The notes under the pieces were generated by a model. That model saw nothing but the letters and a program-made list of their open reading frames with translations. It did no database searches and had not been told where the DNA came from. Both the position numbers and the translations under genes were made by a program. A stretch of 64,000 bases of DNA, taken from assembly GCA_017792365.1 (NCBI GenBank), contig CP051229.1, forward strand, positions 1,426,001 to 1,490,000. The letters are read 5' to 3'. The DNA is from Hyphomonas sp. Its GTDB lineage: Bacteria > Pseudomonadota > Alphaproteobacteria > Caulobacterales > Hyphomonadaceae. How positions within the stretch are numbered: position 1 is the first letter of the stretch; every line of letters begins with the position of its first letter. Below, piece after piece: positions 1-9,821 of this stretch.

Positions 1-14
1 GGGGGCAGCGCAAA

Positions 15-449
15 GTGCTTAAGTTCGTTCCACTCATTCTCTTCGTCGTCACGACCAATGCGATCTCGCAGGCTCTGCTCAAGCAGGGCATGGTTACGAT
101 CGGCCGCTTCGAGGTTAACTCTAACACCGCCCTCGCCACTGGGCTGCGCATCGCCACGGACCCGTGGGTGATCAGCGGCCTGGTCGTCATGGCGATCTCG
201 ATGGCCGCCCACCTCTACGTACTCTCGCGCGTACCGCTGACCTTTGCGTTCCCCTTCATCGCACTGTCCTACGTCGTCGTGCTCGCAATTGGATATTTCA
301 TCTTCCACGAGAGCCTGAATTTTTACCATTTCGCGGGTACAGCTTTCATCATGCTGGGAATTTCGTTCATCGGCTTCGCCGGCGACTACTCAGCAAGCAC
401 GCCCAAAGCGGTTCCTCTCTCGGCGCAGGAAAATTCCAGTGATGCATAA
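15..449 (+). CDS. Small four-helix SMR/EamA-like membrane protein
   Basis: The 144-residue protein has four hydrophobic segments (about residues 1-22, 50-72, 75-97 and 103-122) in the arrangement of small multidrug-resistance or ArnE/ArnF-like half-transporters, which act as dimers in the inner membrane. The first codon is GTG at 15. The frame stays open to the window edge, so the true start could lie outside. Its 3' end overlaps the next gene by 8 bases, which suggests translational coupling to the sugar-nucleotide-type epimerase. The substrate cannot be told; ArnE-like flipping of a lipid-linked sugar fits the neighbour, a drug exporter is the alternative. Confidence 0.7.
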   Translation: MLKFVPLILFVVTTNAISQALLKQGMVTIGRFEVNSNTALATGLRIATDPWVISGLVVMAISMAAHLYVLSRVPLTFAFPFIALSYVVVLAIGYFIFHESLNFYHFAGTAFIMLGISFIGFAGDYSASTPKAVPLSAQENSSDA

Positions 450-1611
450 CGCGCAGGACAACGCTCCCAGCAAGACCACCGGTCGCCACATCATCTTCGG
501 GGGCGACGGCTTTGTCGGCCGCTACATTGCGCGCGACCTGCTCGCGCGCGGCGAAACAGTGATCATCGCCGACAAGAACAAGAGCGACATGCCGATCTAT
601 CAGCATGCCCGCTACATCAAGGTCGACGTCCGCAACGCTGACGAAGTGAAGTCGGTCGGCCTCCAGAAGGGCGACATGGTCTACAACATGGCCGCGCGCC
701 TGCTGATGCCGCCGGTCAAGCGCAAGGACCGCTACGACGCCTTCTTCCCCGTCCACGTCGACGGCACCCGCAACATCCTGAACGCCATGGTCGACGCCGG
801 CTGCGACCGCCTCGTCCAGTTCTCGACCGATATGGTCTACGGCCGCAGCATCATGCCGCCGCCGATTCCGACCACCCACCCAAAAGACCCGATCGACGCC
901 TACGGCCAGTCCAAGAAGGCCTGCGAAGACGTCTGCGAGGAATACCGGGAAAAAGGCATCAACATCTCGATCTTCCGCCCGCGCATGGTCATGGGTCCGG
1001 GCCGTCTCGGCCTCCTGGCCAACCTGTTCAAGCTGGTGAAGGCCGGCCTTCCCGTCCCCACCATCGGCTCGGGCGCCAACCGTTACCAGTTCGTATCGGT
1101 CTTCGACTGCGCGAGCTTCGCGATCCAGGCCGGCGATGAAGGCTGCCCGAACGGCGCGTGGAACCTCGGTTCGGTCAACAACCCCTCGACACGCGACGTG
1201 CTCAAGGCGCTGATCCGCCACGCCGGCTCCAAATCCACCGTCATCCCGACGCCCGCCTTCGCCGTGAAGGCCGTGCTCGGCACGCTCGACGCGCTCGACA
1301 TGACGCTCCTCACCCGCGAGCAATACGCCATCGCTGACGAGGACTATGTCGTCGACGTGGAAGACCTTCGCGAAGCCTTCGGCCGCGTGCCGTCGGGCTC
1401 GGACGAAGAGATGATCCTCGAGACCTGGGATTGCTGGCTCGAAAACCCCGATCCCAAGCACCTCCAGTCGCTGTTTGTAACGACGCCGGAATGGGAAGCC
1501 TTCGCCGGACCGTCCTCCAAGACGCCGTCCACAAAGCCCGCTCCCGCCGCCGACAACGACGCCGGTCAGGACCCCGCCCGGAACATGGCGCAGGCCGTCT
1601 CCACCAGCTGA
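442..1611 (+). CDS. NAD-dependent epimerase/dehydratase (extended SDR)
   Basis: The N-terminus carries the Rossmann signature GGDGFVGRYIA (GxxGxxG) near residue 18. The catalytic set is visible as STDMVYG followed by YGQSKK (YxxxK), typical of extended short-chain dehydrogenases acting on nucleotide sugars or sterol-like substrates. The length, 389 residues, is slightly above the usual 310-350 because of a Pro/Ala-rich tail of about 35 residues. I chose ATG 442; GTG 439 is an in-frame alternative. The start sits inside the end of the preceding small membrane protein gene, so the two are probably co-translated. The exact substrate is not determinable. Confidence 0.85.
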   Translation: MHNAQDNAPSKTTGRHIIFGGDGFVGRYIARDLLARGETVIIADKNKSDMPIYQHARYIKVDVRNADEVKSVGLQKGDMVYNMAARLLMPPVKRKDRYDAFFPVHVDGTRNILNAMVDAGCDRLVQFSTDMVYGRSIMPPPIPTTHPKDPIDAYGQSKKACEDVCEEYREKGINISIFRPRMVMGPGRLGLLANLFKLVKAGLPVPTIGSGANRYQFVSVFDCASFAIQAGDEGCPNGAWNLGSVNNPSTRDVLKALIRHAGSKSTVIPTPAFAVKAVLGTLDALDMTLLTREQYAIADEDYVVDVEDLREAFGRVPSGSDEEMILETWDCWLENPDPKHLQSLFVTTPEWEAFAGPSSKTPSTKPAPAADNDAGQDPARNMAQAVSTS

Positions 1612-1627
1612 TCGCTGCAGACAATCA

Positions 1628-1682
1628 AACGTTCAATGCGGCGGCCCATGCACCTGAAGCATGAGGCCGCCGCTGACGTTTT
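1628..1682 (+). terminator. Hairpin terminator after the epimerase gene
   Basis: A strong stem pairs GCGGCGGCC (1638-1646) plus CATGC (1647-1651) with GCATG (1659-1663) and GGCCGCCGC (1665-1673). The loop is 7 bases, with one bulged A at 1664. Flanking AACGT/ACGTT bases extend the pairing, and a run of only four T follows. It lies 27 bases after the epimerase stop, so it probably ends that transcript, although the short T run makes it a weaker intrinsic terminator. Confidence 0.55.
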
Positions 1683-1835
1683 GGGCGTTAGTTGACGCGT
1701 CTCCACCAAAGCCCGTCACGCTTCACGCGAGCCCGCACGAACCGAGGCCGACGGCGCACGCAAAGCGCCGCCAACACCTGAGACTTGATTCCGGGATTTG
1801 AAGCAGCCGGCGCGCAGACGCAGCCTGCGCGGCCG

Positions 1836-3947
1836 CTAGAGCGCCTCTGCAGGCTTCACTTCAACGGCCTTGCGGGCCTGGGCCGACGACGACTTCAGGC
1901 CAAAGATCTCCTTGGCGAGATACGGCCCGAACACCTTCACCGACGTCGGATCCGCAAGGTGGTCGTCATCCAGATAGATCGGTTGCCCATCCAGTTCGAC
2001 CTTGCACTCCGAAGCGCACAGCACATCGGACAGCCGGATCAGCCGGACGCCATCCATGCCTTCGATCTTCTCGAACACCCGCTCAACGCCGGCATGCCGC
2101 TTCGCCACGTCCTCGCGCGTCGGCACAGGAGGCAGGGCGTCGCCCCACCGCATGTTCACGAACATCCGCATCGGCACGTCCCAGCCAACCGCCGGCACGC
2201 TGCCAAGCACGACAACCTTATGGCCGCGCTCGCGCAGCGTATCGATCAGATCGAGAAGACCGCGCTCGAACACGACCGGATTGGTCTTTGGCCCCGTCCA
2301 CGCGTGAATGTCGTCGGAAAGCTCAATTCTGGGCTCCGGCGATTCCATCTTGGTCCGGGTGCCCGTCTCATAGAGCGACCACCGCGCCGCAAGCACAACC
2401 GTCCCGAACTCACCCTCGCGCCGCTCCAGCAGGTCCAGCACCGCTTGGTTATAGGCCCTGCATGTCGGGAAGCGGTTGGAATCGACGCCCTGCAGCGGCG
2501 GACAGCCCGGCTGCCCCACAAACTCGCCCCTCAGCCCCGTCTGCTGCCCGGCCTGGTCCATACTGACCAGCAGCGCCTCGGCATGGGAATCACCCCAGAA
2601 CAGGAAGTCGCTGCGGTCGGCGTCGAGATCGCCAAGGTGGCAGATATCGGCGGCCGGATCGGTCCAGATGCAGCCCTCGAACTGCGGCACGCGCGTCTTC
2701 GCCGCATTAACCATCGCCAGCGCGTCCTGCGGCAGGCGCCCGGGCAGCCCGTTGCCGACAAGAATGCCGGCAGACCCGATCAGCACAGCAGCCAGCGCCG
2801 CTCCGCTCGCCGCAAACACCCGCGGACGGGTCAGAACCGCGCGGTTGCGGAACGGTTTCTCGACAAAGCGCCACGACACGATCGCCATGATCACCGAGGC
2901 GGCGATCAACAGCGTCGCTTCAACGAACGACAGCTCCACCGAATACTGGCGCACGCGGTAGAAGGCGAAGATCGGCCAGTGCCAGAGGTAGAGCGAATAG
3001 GAAATCAGCCCGCACAGCACCATCGGCCGCCACGACAGCAGCTGCGATACCCGCGTCGGTCCCGACGCGCCGATCCAGATCAGCGCAGCCGCCCCAAGGC
3101 ATGGCGGCAACGCCGCCGGCCCCGGAAACATCGTTTCAAGGTCATAGGTCACGACCGGGATGATGATGGCGAGCAGCGCGACCGCCGCGATCGCCTCGCG
3201 GATCCACTGCCGCTGAGGCGAGGGAATGGTAAACAGCGCCACCGCAGCCCCCAGCCCAAGCTCCCAGGCCCGCGCCGGGGTCAGGTAGAAAGCCGCATCC
3301 GCCTGACTGTCGAGATAGTAAACGGAGACGGCGAACGATACGAGCAGGCCGAGCACGAGGCCGCCCAGCAGCACCTGGCGCCCGAACCTGAAGACCGCCA
3401 TCAGCAACAGCGGATAGAAGACGTAGAACTGCTCCTCGACAGCCAGCGACCACATGTGCAGCAGCGGCCAGAACTCGGTCTCTTCGGAGAAATAGCCGCC
3501 CGGCTGGTCCCAGAACCAGATGTTGGCAAGGAAGGTCGCCGTCGCCAGCGCAGACTTCGCAAACTCGTTGAACTGGTCCGGCAGCAGCAGCACCGCCCCG
3601 GCCACAAACGAAAACAGCAGCACGAACACGAGCGCCGGCAGGATGCGCCGCGCGCGACGCTCATAGAACGAAAGCAGCGAGAAGTTGTCGTTACGCAGCT
3701 CGGCCGCAATGATCCCCGTGATCAGGTATCCGGAGATGACGAAGAACACGTCGACGCCGACATAGCCGCCAGAAGTGAAGGCGAATCCCGCGTGATAAAG
3801 AACGACGGGCAGGACAGCGACAGCGCGGAGTCCATCAATGTCTTTGCGGTACGTTAGCAACTCTACACCTGCCCTCAACGGCTGCGCCGCCACGGCGTCC
3901 AACACACAAGCCGGACGCGCGATCTTTACCGTATACTGAGCCACCAA
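1836..3947 (-). CDS. Acyltransferase-3 / SGNH-hydrolase fusion (OafA-like O-acetylase)
   Basis: The N-terminal half is an integral-membrane acyltransferase-3 domain opening with YRKDIDGLRAVAVLPVVLYH and containing about ten hydrophobic helices. The C-terminal third is a periplasmic SGNH domain with the GDSHAEALL block (nucleophile Ser) and a late DDDHL block (catalytic Asp/His). Such fusions O-acetylate surface polysaccharide or lipid-linked sugars, moving acetyl groups across the inner membrane. Length (up to 703 aa) is normal for the family. The long upstream reading (start 3947) is atypical. A TTG at 3860, just before the conserved YRKDIDG, is a plausible true start. It is transcribed alone, convergent with the epimerase gene. 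Confidence 0.87.
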   Translation of the reverse strand: MVAQYTVKIARPACVLDAVAAQPLRAGVELLTYRKDIDGLRAVAVLPVVLYHAGFAFTSGGYVGVDVFFVISGYLITGIIAAELRNDNFSLLSFYERRARRILPALVFVLLFSFVAGAVLLLPDQFNEFAKSALATATFLANIWFWDQPGGYFSEETEFWPLLHMWSLAVEEQFYVFYPLLLMAVFRFGRQVLLGGLVLGLLVSFAVSVYYLDSQADAAFYLTPARAWELGLGAAVALFTIPSPQRQWIREAIAAVALLAIIIPVVTYDLETMFPGPAALPPCLGAAALIWIGASGPTRVSQLLSWRPMVLCGLISYSLYLWHWPIFAFYRVRQYSVELSFVEATLLIAASVIMAIVSWRFVEKPFRNRAVLTRPRVFAASGAALAAVLIGSAGILVGNGLPGRLPQDALAMVNAAKTRVPQFEGCIWTDPAADICHLGDLDADRSDFLFWGDSHAEALLVSMDQAGQQTGLRGEFVGQPGCPPLQGVDSNRFPTCRAYNQAVLDLLERREGEFGTVVLAARWSLYETGTRTKMESPEPRIELSDDIHAWTGPKTNPVVFERGLLDLIDTLRERGHKVVVLGSVPAVGWDVPMRMFVNMRWGDALPPVPTREDVAKRHAGVERVFEKIEGMDGVRLIRLSDVLCASECKVELDGQPIYLDDDHLADPTSVKVFGPYLAKEIFGLKSSSAQARKAVEVKPAEAL

Positions 3948-4217
3948 GGTTACAAAACAGAAACCCGAGCGGCATCAATCTGAGATAAATGCAGCTTTCC
4001 CATACGTCCCGGCGGGCGCGCACGGACTCCTCATTCACCGTGTCGGAGCAAGGACCATTCCAGCACAACACGGCGCAAAACGTGCGTAACGACACGTGAT
4101 CGGCTAACCCAGAGCAGGATTGCCGGCGACATTGAGAGCCGCCACACCGGATGTTAGCTCTGCACTGCTAGGCTTTCGGGTTAAAGGCCCCTCAGCCCCT
4201 TGGACGAAGAAAGCCGG

Positions 4218-6278
4218 ATGGCCCAGTTCGACAACCTCTATGCCCACGGGATGATCCGTGTCGCCGCGGCCTCGCCGCGCGTCCATCTCGCCGACCCGGC
4301 CAGCAACGCGAAGGAAACGCTCAGCCTCTTCAAGCAGGCCGACAAGGCGGGCGCAGCCCTCCTCGTCTGCCCGGAACTCGGCCTCTCCGGATACGCCATC
4401 GACGACCTCCACATGCAGTCCGCACTGCTTGACGCCGTCGAGGAGGCGATCGCCACACTTGTTAAAGCCAGCCGCCAATTGACGCCCATGCTGCTCGTCG
4501 GCGCCCCGGTCCGCGCCGGCGACGCCATCCATGGCGGCGCGATCGCCATCCACAAGGGCCGCATCCTGGGCGTCGTGCCCAAGACCTACCTCCCGAATTA
4601 CCGCGAGTACTACGAAAAGCGCCAGTTCGCCGAAGCCGCCCACGCCCAGACCGACGCCATCACCCTGTGCGGCCAGACAGTCCCGTTCAGCACGGACCTG
4701 ATCTTCGAAGCCGCAGACCTTCCCGGCTTCCGCCTCGGCGTCGAAATCTGCGAAGACCTCTGGGCCCCCATCCCCCCGTCCAGTCGCCTCGCGCTCGCCG
4801 GGGCCACGGTCATCGCCAACCTCTCCGCCTCGAACATCACGATCGGCAAGGCTGAAGAGCGCGCCATGCTGTGCGTCTCCCAGTCCAACCGCTCGATGTG
4901 CGGCTACATCTACGCCGCCGCCGGCTACGGCGAATCCACAACCGACGTCGCGTGGGACGGGCAGGTCGCCGTCTACAGCCAGGGCCGCATGCTGGCCGAG
5001 TCCGAACGCTTCGCGCAGGCAGCCACGCTCCTCTGCGCCGACATCGACCTCGAACAGATCACCCAGGACCGCCTGCGCAATCCCACCTTCCGCGACTGCG
5101 CCCGCAACGAGGACGCCGGCTTCGGCGTGCACCGCATCAGCCTCGAGCTCGCCCCGCCAGTCGACGCCGAACTCCCGCTCCTGCGCGCGCCCGATCGCTT
5201 TCCCTACGTCCCGGACGATCCCGCCCGCCTCGATCACGATTGCTACGAAGCCTACAACATCCAGGTCCAGGGCCTGCAGCGCCGCCTCGAGGCGGCCAAC
5301 ATCAAGCGCGCCGTCATCGGCGTGTCCGGCGGCCTCGATTCAACGCAGGCCCTCCTCGTCGCCGTCCGCGCCTTCGACCTGATGAAGCGCGACCGCAAGG
5401 ACATCATCGCCGTCACAATGCCCGGCTTCGCCACGACCAACGAGACGAAGACCAACGCCCACGCCCTGATGAAGGAACTCGGCGTCACCGCCCGCGAGAT
5501 CGACATCAAGCCGCTCGCCGAACAGATGCTCGCCGACATCAACCACCCCTATGCGAAGGGCAAGAAGGTCTACGACATCACCTTCGAGAACGTGCAGGCC
5601 GGCCTGCGCACCGATCTCCTCTTCCGCATCGCCAACCAGGAAGACGGCATGGTCGTCGGCACCGGCGACCTCTCGGAACTCGCGCTCGGCTGGTGCACCT
5701 ACGGCGTCGGCGACCACATGAGCCATTACAACGTCAACGCCTCGCTCGCGAAGACGCTGATCCAGCACATCATCCGCTGGTCGATCGCCTCGGAACACTA
5801 TCCGAAGAAGGCCGGCGCGGTGCTCTCCGCGATCCTCGAAACCGAAATCTCTCCCGAACTCATCCCGCCCGGCGAGGATGGCGCCATCCAGTCAACGCAG
5901 TCAGTCATCGGCCCCTACAACCTCCACGACTTCTTCCTCTACCACACGATCCGCTACGGCCTCTCGCCAACCAAGATCGCCTTCCTCGCCAACGCCGCAT
6001 GGTCAGACGCGAAGGCAGGTCTCTGGCCGCAGAACATGTCGGAGGCGGACCACGTCGCCTACGACCTGCCCGAAATCGTCAGATGGCTGGAAGTCTTCTG
6101 CCGCCGCTTCTTCGCAACCAGCCAGTTCAAGCGCTCGGCCATCCCGAACGGACCAAAGATCACATCCGGCGGCTCACTCTCGCCGAGAGGCGACTGGCGC
6201 GCGCCAAGCGATTCAAGCGCCGCCCCATGGCTCGAAGACATCCGCCGCCTGAAATCCCAGCTCGGTCTCAAGGAGTGA
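4218..6278 (+). CDS. nadE: Glutamine-dependent NAD+ synthetase
   Basis: A two-domain enzyme of 686 residues that makes NAD+ from deamido-NAD+ with ATP, drawing ammonia from glutamine. The N-terminal nitrilase-type glutaminase shows the Glu of CPELGLSG (about residue 53), the Lys of VPKTYLPNYREYYE and the Cys of GVEICEDLW. The C-terminal synthetase shows the PP-loop motif GVSGGLDSTQALL and the later TGDLSELALGW block. ATG 4218 is preferred over an in-frame TTG at 4200. A HAD-family gene follows after 7 bases, so the two probably share a transcript. Confidence 0.95.
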   Translation: MAQFDNLYAHGMIRVAAASPRVHLADPASNAKETLSLFKQADKAGAALLVCPELGLSGYAIDDLHMQSALLDAVEEAIATLVKASRQLTPMLLVGAPVRAGDAIHGGAIAIHKGRILGVVPKTYLPNYREYYEKRQFAEAAHAQTDAITLCGQTVPFSTDLIFEAADLPGFRLGVEICEDLWAPIPPSSRLALAGATVIANLSASNITIGKAEERAMLCVSQSNRSMCGYIYAAAGYGESTTDVAWDGQVAVYSQGRMLAESERFAQAATLLCADIDLEQITQDRLRNPTFRDCARNEDAGFGVHRISLELAPPVDAELPLLRAPDRFPYVPDDPARLDHDCYEAYNIQVQGLQRRLEAANIKRAVIGVSGGLDSTQALLVAVRAFDLMKRDRKDIIAVTMPGFATTNETKTNAHALMKELGVTAREIDIKPLAEQMLADINHPYAKGKKVYDITFENVQAGLRTDLLFRIANQEDGMVVGTGDLSELALGWCTYGVGDHMSHYNVNASLAKTLIQHIIRWSIASEHYPKKAGAVLSAILETEISPELIPPGEDGAIQSTQSVIGPYNLHDFFLYHTIRYGLSPTKIAFLANAAWSDAKAGLWPQNMSEADHVAYDLPEIVRWLEVFCRRFFATSQFKRSAIPNGPKITSGGSLSPRGDWRAPSDSSAAPWLEDIRRLKSQLGLKE

Positions 6279-6285
6279 TCCGCCG

Positions 6286-6990
6286 ATGACGATCAAGGCC
6301 CTCACCTTCGACGTCTTCGGCACCACGGTCGACTGGAATACCGGCATCGCCCGCGAGTCGGAAAAAGCCCTCGCCCCGAAAGGCTGCAAGCTCGACTGGG
6401 TCGCCTTCGCCAACCGCTGGCGCAGCGAATACCAACCCTTCATGGAGGAGGTCCGCACCGGCCGCCGCCCCTACGCGACGATGGACACGCTCCATCGCGA
6501 AATGCTCGACATCCCGCTCGCCGAATACAAGGTCCCGAACCTCACCGATCAGGAAAAACAAGACCTCGCCCTCGCCTGGCGCCGCCTCCCGGCCTGGCCA
6601 GACGCCGCTGAAGGCCTCGACCGCATGCGCGAAAAGTTCATCGTCGCCGCCCTGTCGAACGGCAACATGGCGCTCACCGTCAACCTCGCGAAGTTTGCTG
6701 ACATCAGCTGGGACATCATCCTCGGTGCGGAACTGGTTGAGACCTACAAACCGCTGCCCCAGGTCTACGACAGCGCCGCGCACTATCTCGACCTCAACCC
6801 GTCAGAGATCATGATGGTCGCCTGCCACCACTGGGACCTCGACGCCGCATCCGAACGCGGCTTCAGGACAGCCTTCGTCTCCCGCCTCGACGAATACGGC
6901 AAAGGCGAGCACGACCCCCAACCCGAACCGGGAACCTACGACTACCAGGCGACAGACTTCCTAGACCTCGCCAACCAACTCGGCTGCTAA
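6286..6990 (+). CDS. Haloacid dehalogenase, type II (HAD superfamily)
   Basis: The 234-residue protein opens with LTFDVFGTTVDW, the HAD motif I with nucleophile Asp. It has ALSNGNMAL as motif II and HHWDLDAASERGF in the motif IV region, the layout of type II 2-haloacid dehalogenases and close relatives. Family members hydrolyse C-halogen bonds of 2-haloacids or act as phosphatases, in the cytosol. It starts 7 bases after nadE and is likely co-transcribed, though no functional link is obvious. Substrate assignment within the family is uncertain. Confidence 0.85.
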   Translation: MTIKALTFDVFGTTVDWNTGIARESEKALAPKGCKLDWVAFANRWRSEYQPFMEEVRTGRRPYATMDTLHREMLDIPLAEYKVPNLTDQEKQDLALAWRRLPAWPDAAEGLDRMREKFIVAALSNGNMALTVNLAKFADISWDIILGAELVETYKPLPQVYDSAAHYLDLNPSEIMMVACHHWDLDAASERGFRTAFVSRLDEYGKGEHDPQPEPGTYDYQATDFLDLANQLGC

Positions 6991-7026
6991 TTCTGTCGGA
7001 CAAACGAGATCGGAAGGCTCTAAAGC

Positions 7027-7239
7027 ATGAAATTGCGCAGACTTCCTTACTGGATGGTAGCAGCGCATCTCGTTGCCGGGGTCACGATAGTATCGCTCTT
7101 CGTTGCATCCCAACGGAACAGTTCCGCGAACTTGGAATCCATCGTGTTTGCCTGTGGGGTCGTTTATCTAGTTGCGAGCAGCGTGATGATTTGGGTCCAA
7201 ATCTACCGGAAGTCTAAAACTAGGCCTGACGACGAATAG
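7027..7239 (+). CDS. Small two-helix membrane protein, unknown
   Basis: A 70-residue protein with two hydrophobic stretches (about residues 10-26 and 40-62), a basic N-terminus (MKLRRLPYW) and a charged C-tail (YRKSKTRPDDE). The base composition is noticeably less GC-rich than its neighbours. A purine-rich stretch (atcggaagg) lies upstream of the ATG. It is 36 bases downstream of the HAD gene. I do not recognise the family; it could be a recently acquired or fast-evolving small gene. Confidence 0.5.
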   Translation: MKLRRLPYWMVAAHLVAGVTIVSLFVASQRNSSANLESIVFACGVVYLVASSVMIWVQIYRKSKTRPDDE

Positions 7240-7330
7240 ATGTCCAAGGGCCAAATATGTCGCCGAGCGTGTGAATCACGGCTGCGGCTGGTTGAGGAAT
7301 CCAGCCCGGCTCGCATTAGCTAAGCCGCCC

Positions 7331-8539
7331 CTAGTTCGCCCGCTCGAACACCGCGGCAATGCCCTGGCCGCCGCCGATGCACATCGTCTCAAGGCCATAC
7401 TTCGCATCCCGGCGCTTCATCTCGTTCATCAGGCACGACAGGATGCGCACCCCGGTCGCCCCGATCGGATGCCCGAGCGAAATGCCCGAACCGTTGACGT
7501 TCAACTTGTCCGGGTCATTCCAGCCCCAGCCCTTCAGAACCGCCAGCACCTGCGAAGCAAACGCCTCATTGAGCTCGACCAGGTCCATGTCGTCCCAGCC
7601 AAGCCCGGTCCGCTCGAACAGACGCTTCACCGCCGGCACCGGCCTGATCCCCATCCGCGCCGGATCGCACCCCGCAGCCGCCCACGAGACGAAATAGCCC
7701 ATCGGCTCAAGCCCGAGCTCTTCCAGCTTGTCCTCGGCCACCACCAGCACCGCCGCTGCCGCATCGTTCTGCTGGCTCGCATTGCCAGCCGTCACAACGC
7801 CATCCTTCTCGATCGGCCGCAGCTTCGACAGCGATTCAGCGGTAGCATCCTCGCGCACGCCCTCATCGTGCTTGAACACGATCGGATCGCCCTTGCGCTG
7901 CTTGATCGAGACCGGAACCAGTTCGTCATCGAACTTGCCCTCGGCCCACGCCTTGCCCGCCCGCTGCTGGCTGCGCGCCGCATACTCGTCGCACTCCTCG
8001 CGGCTGATCTGGTAATCGCGCGCCGTTTCGGCCGTCTCGATCATGCCAGAGATCACGCCAAACCGCTCGATCGGCTGCGACATCACCCGCCCACGCGCCA
8101 GCCGGTCATGCATCGTCACCGACCCCATGCGCGCGCCAGAGCGCATGTCGGTCGTATAGTATTCAACGTTCGTCATGCTCTCGACGCCGCCGGCGATCAC
8201 CACGTCGGCCGCGCCGGTCTGCACCATCATCGCAGCGTCCACGACCGCCTGCAGTCCCGATCCGCAGCGACGGTCCAGCTGATAGCCCGGCACCTCGATC
8301 GGAAAGTCCGCCGCCAGCAACGACCAGCGCGCCACGCACGGCGCCTCGCCGGAGGGATAGCCCTGCGCAAAGATCACATCGTCCACCCGGCCCGGGTCCA
8401 GCTTGGTCCGCTCCACCAGCGCCTTCAGGACCAGTGCCCCCAGATCGCCAGCCTGAAACGGCGACAGCGCGCCCTGGAACTTGCCCACACCCGTCCGCAC
8501 GGGGTTCACGATGGCGGCGCGGCGAAGCTTGTCGGTCAT
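7331..8539 (-). CDS. Acetyl-CoA C-acyltransferase (thiolase)
   Basis: A 402-residue thiolase. The acylated Cys sits in [10 protein letters not shown] (about residue 90). The C-terminal active-site blocks [14 protein letters not shown] (His) and CIGGGQG (second Cys) are intact, as is NEAFA. It cleaves 3-ketoacyl-CoA or condenses two acetyl-CoA. Degradative beta-oxidation is favoured by the divergent acyl-CoA dehydrogenase gene starting 126 bases away, so one control region probably serves both. FadA versus PhaA-type specificity cannot be decided from sequence alone. Confidence 0.92.
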   Translation of the reverse strand: MTDKLRRAAIVNPVRTGVGKFQGALSPFQAGDLGALVLKALVERTKLDPGRVDDVIFAQGYPSGEAPCVARWSLLAADFPIEVPGYQLDRRCGSGLQAVVDAAMMVQTGAADVVIAGGVESMTNVEYYTTDMRSGARMGSVTMHDRLARGRVMSQPIERFGVISGMIETAETARDYQISREECDEYAARSQQRAGKAWAEGKFDDELVPVSIKQRKGDPIVFKHDEGVREDATAESLSKLRPIEKDGVVTAGNASQQNDAAAAVLVVAEDKLEELGLEPMGYFVSWAAAGCDPARMGIRPVPAVKRLFERTGLGWDDMDLVELNEAFASQVLAVLKGWGWNDPDKLNVNGSGISLGHPIGATGVRILSCLMNEMKRRDAKYGLETMCIGGGQGIAAVFERAN

Positions 8540-8665
8540 GGATACTCTCTTGGTCCGTTTCCTGGATTCAGCGCCGCCAAACTAGCCTTCAGACAGCCGC
8601 TGACAATGCCTGCATTTCTCGCCTAGGGTGCCCCGCGAGGAAACCGCCGGGCGCTCAACTGATCG

Positions 8666-9820
8666 ATGACACAATCTCAATCCCACCCCGAGATCCGCGA
8701 CGCCGTTCGCCGCCTGTGCGAGAAATTCCCCGGCGAATACTGGCGCGAAAAAGACCGCGCGCGGGCTTACCCTTCCGAATTCGTCGCCGCGCTTAGTGAA
8801 AACGGCTGGCTCTCGGTGCTGATCCCGGAAGACTATGGCGGCGCCGGCCTCGGCCTGTCAGCGGCCTGCGCCGTGCTGGAGGAAATCCACCGCTCCGGCG
8901 CCAACGGCGCCGCCTGCCACGCCCAGATGTACACGATGGGCACGCTCCTGCGGCACGGCTCCGAGGACCAGAAGCAATTCTATCTCCCGAAGATCGCCAC
9001 AGGCGAACTGCGCCTGCAGGCCTTCGGCGTCACCGAACCCACCGCCGGCACAGACACCACCCGCATCGAAACCTTCGCCAGGCGCGACGGCGAGCACTAC
9101 ATCGTCAACGGCTCGAAGATCTGGATCTCGCGCGCAGAACATTCCGATCTCATGATCCTGCTCTGCCGCACGACGCCGCGCGCTGAAGCGTCGAAGCCAT
9201 CCGCCGGCATGACCGTCCTGCTCGTCGACATGCGCGAAGCGGTCGGAAACGGCCTCTCGGTCAATCCCGTCCGCACCATGCTCAACCACGCCACGACCGA
9301 ACTCTTCTTCGACGACCTCAAGGTCCCGGTCGCAAACCGCATCGGCGAAGAGGGCGAGGGCTTCCGCTACATCCTCGACGGCATGAACGCCGAACGCATC
9401 CTCATCGCATCCGAATGCATCGGCGACGGCCGCTTCTTCATCGACCGCGCCGCCGCCTACGCGAAGGACCGCAGCGTCTTCGGCAGGCCCATCGGCGCAA
9501 ACCGGCGTCCAGTTCCCCATCGCCCGCGCCTACACCCAGTCACATCGGCCAGCCTGATGGTCGACCACGCCGCCTCCCTGTTCGAAGCCGGCAAGCCCTG
9601 CGGTTCGGAAGCCAACATGGCCAAGCTCACCGCCTCCGAAGCCTCATGGTTCGCCGCCGATGTCTGCCTCCAGACCCACGGCGGCTTCGGCTTCGCGGAA
9701 GACTTCGACATCGAACGCAAGTTCCGCGAAACGCGCCTCTACCAGACCGCCCCGATCTCCACCAACCTGATCCTCAGCCATGTCGCCACACACGTGCTGG
9801 GCCTGCCGAAGAGCTTCTGA
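8666..9820 (+). CDS. Acyl-CoA dehydrogenase with an internal out-of-frame patch
   Basis: A 384-residue flavoprotein that oxidises acyl-CoA to enoyl-CoA. FAD/substrate blocks are visible (AFGVTEPTAGTDTTRI, KIWISRAEHSDL, QTHGGFGFAEDFDIERKFRETR). Around 9503-9541 the reading frame gives RRPVPHRPRLHPV where the family has a QGVQFPIARAY-type segment. The +1 frame of the same bases reads GVQFPIARAYTQ exactly. Two bases appear to be missing near 9504 and one near 9540, so the frame is restored afterwards. This is either a sequence error or a real lesion at the start of the C-terminal helical domain. The MaoC-like gene follows by one base. Confidence 0.88.
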   Translation: MTQSQSHPEIRDAVRRLCEKFPGEYWREKDRARAYPSEFVAALSENGWLSVLIPEDYGGAGLGLSAACAVLEEIHRSGANGAACHAQMYTMGTLLRHGSEDQKQFYLPKIATGELRLQAFGVTEPTAGTDTTRIETFARRDGEHYIVNGSKIWISRAEHSDLMILLCRTTPRAEASKPSAGMTVLLVDMREAVGNGLSVNPVRTMLNHATTELFFDDLKVPVANRIGEEGEGFRYILDGMNAERILIASECIGDGRFFIDRAAAYAKDRSVFGRPIGANRRPVPHRPRLHPVTSASLMVDHAASLFEAGKPCGSEANMAKLTASEASWFAADVCLQTHGGFGFAEDFDIERKFRETRLYQTAPISTNLILSHVATHVLGLPKSF

Positions 9821-9821
9821 C

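Noticed and set aside
1785-3857. Long open frame (690 codons) on the plus strand opposite the acyltransferase
   Set aside because: It is rich in Arg, His and Pro, has no domain, and mirrors a well-supported gene. Such open antisense frames are routine at this GC content.
3948-3954. GTAACC on the minus strand upstream of the acyltransferase
   Set aside because: No CGAA follows at 16 bases, so it is not a sigma-F promoter match.
4871-6289. Second plus-strand frame inside nadE
   Set aside because: It is an Arg/Pro-rich shadow of the NAD synthetase coding frame.
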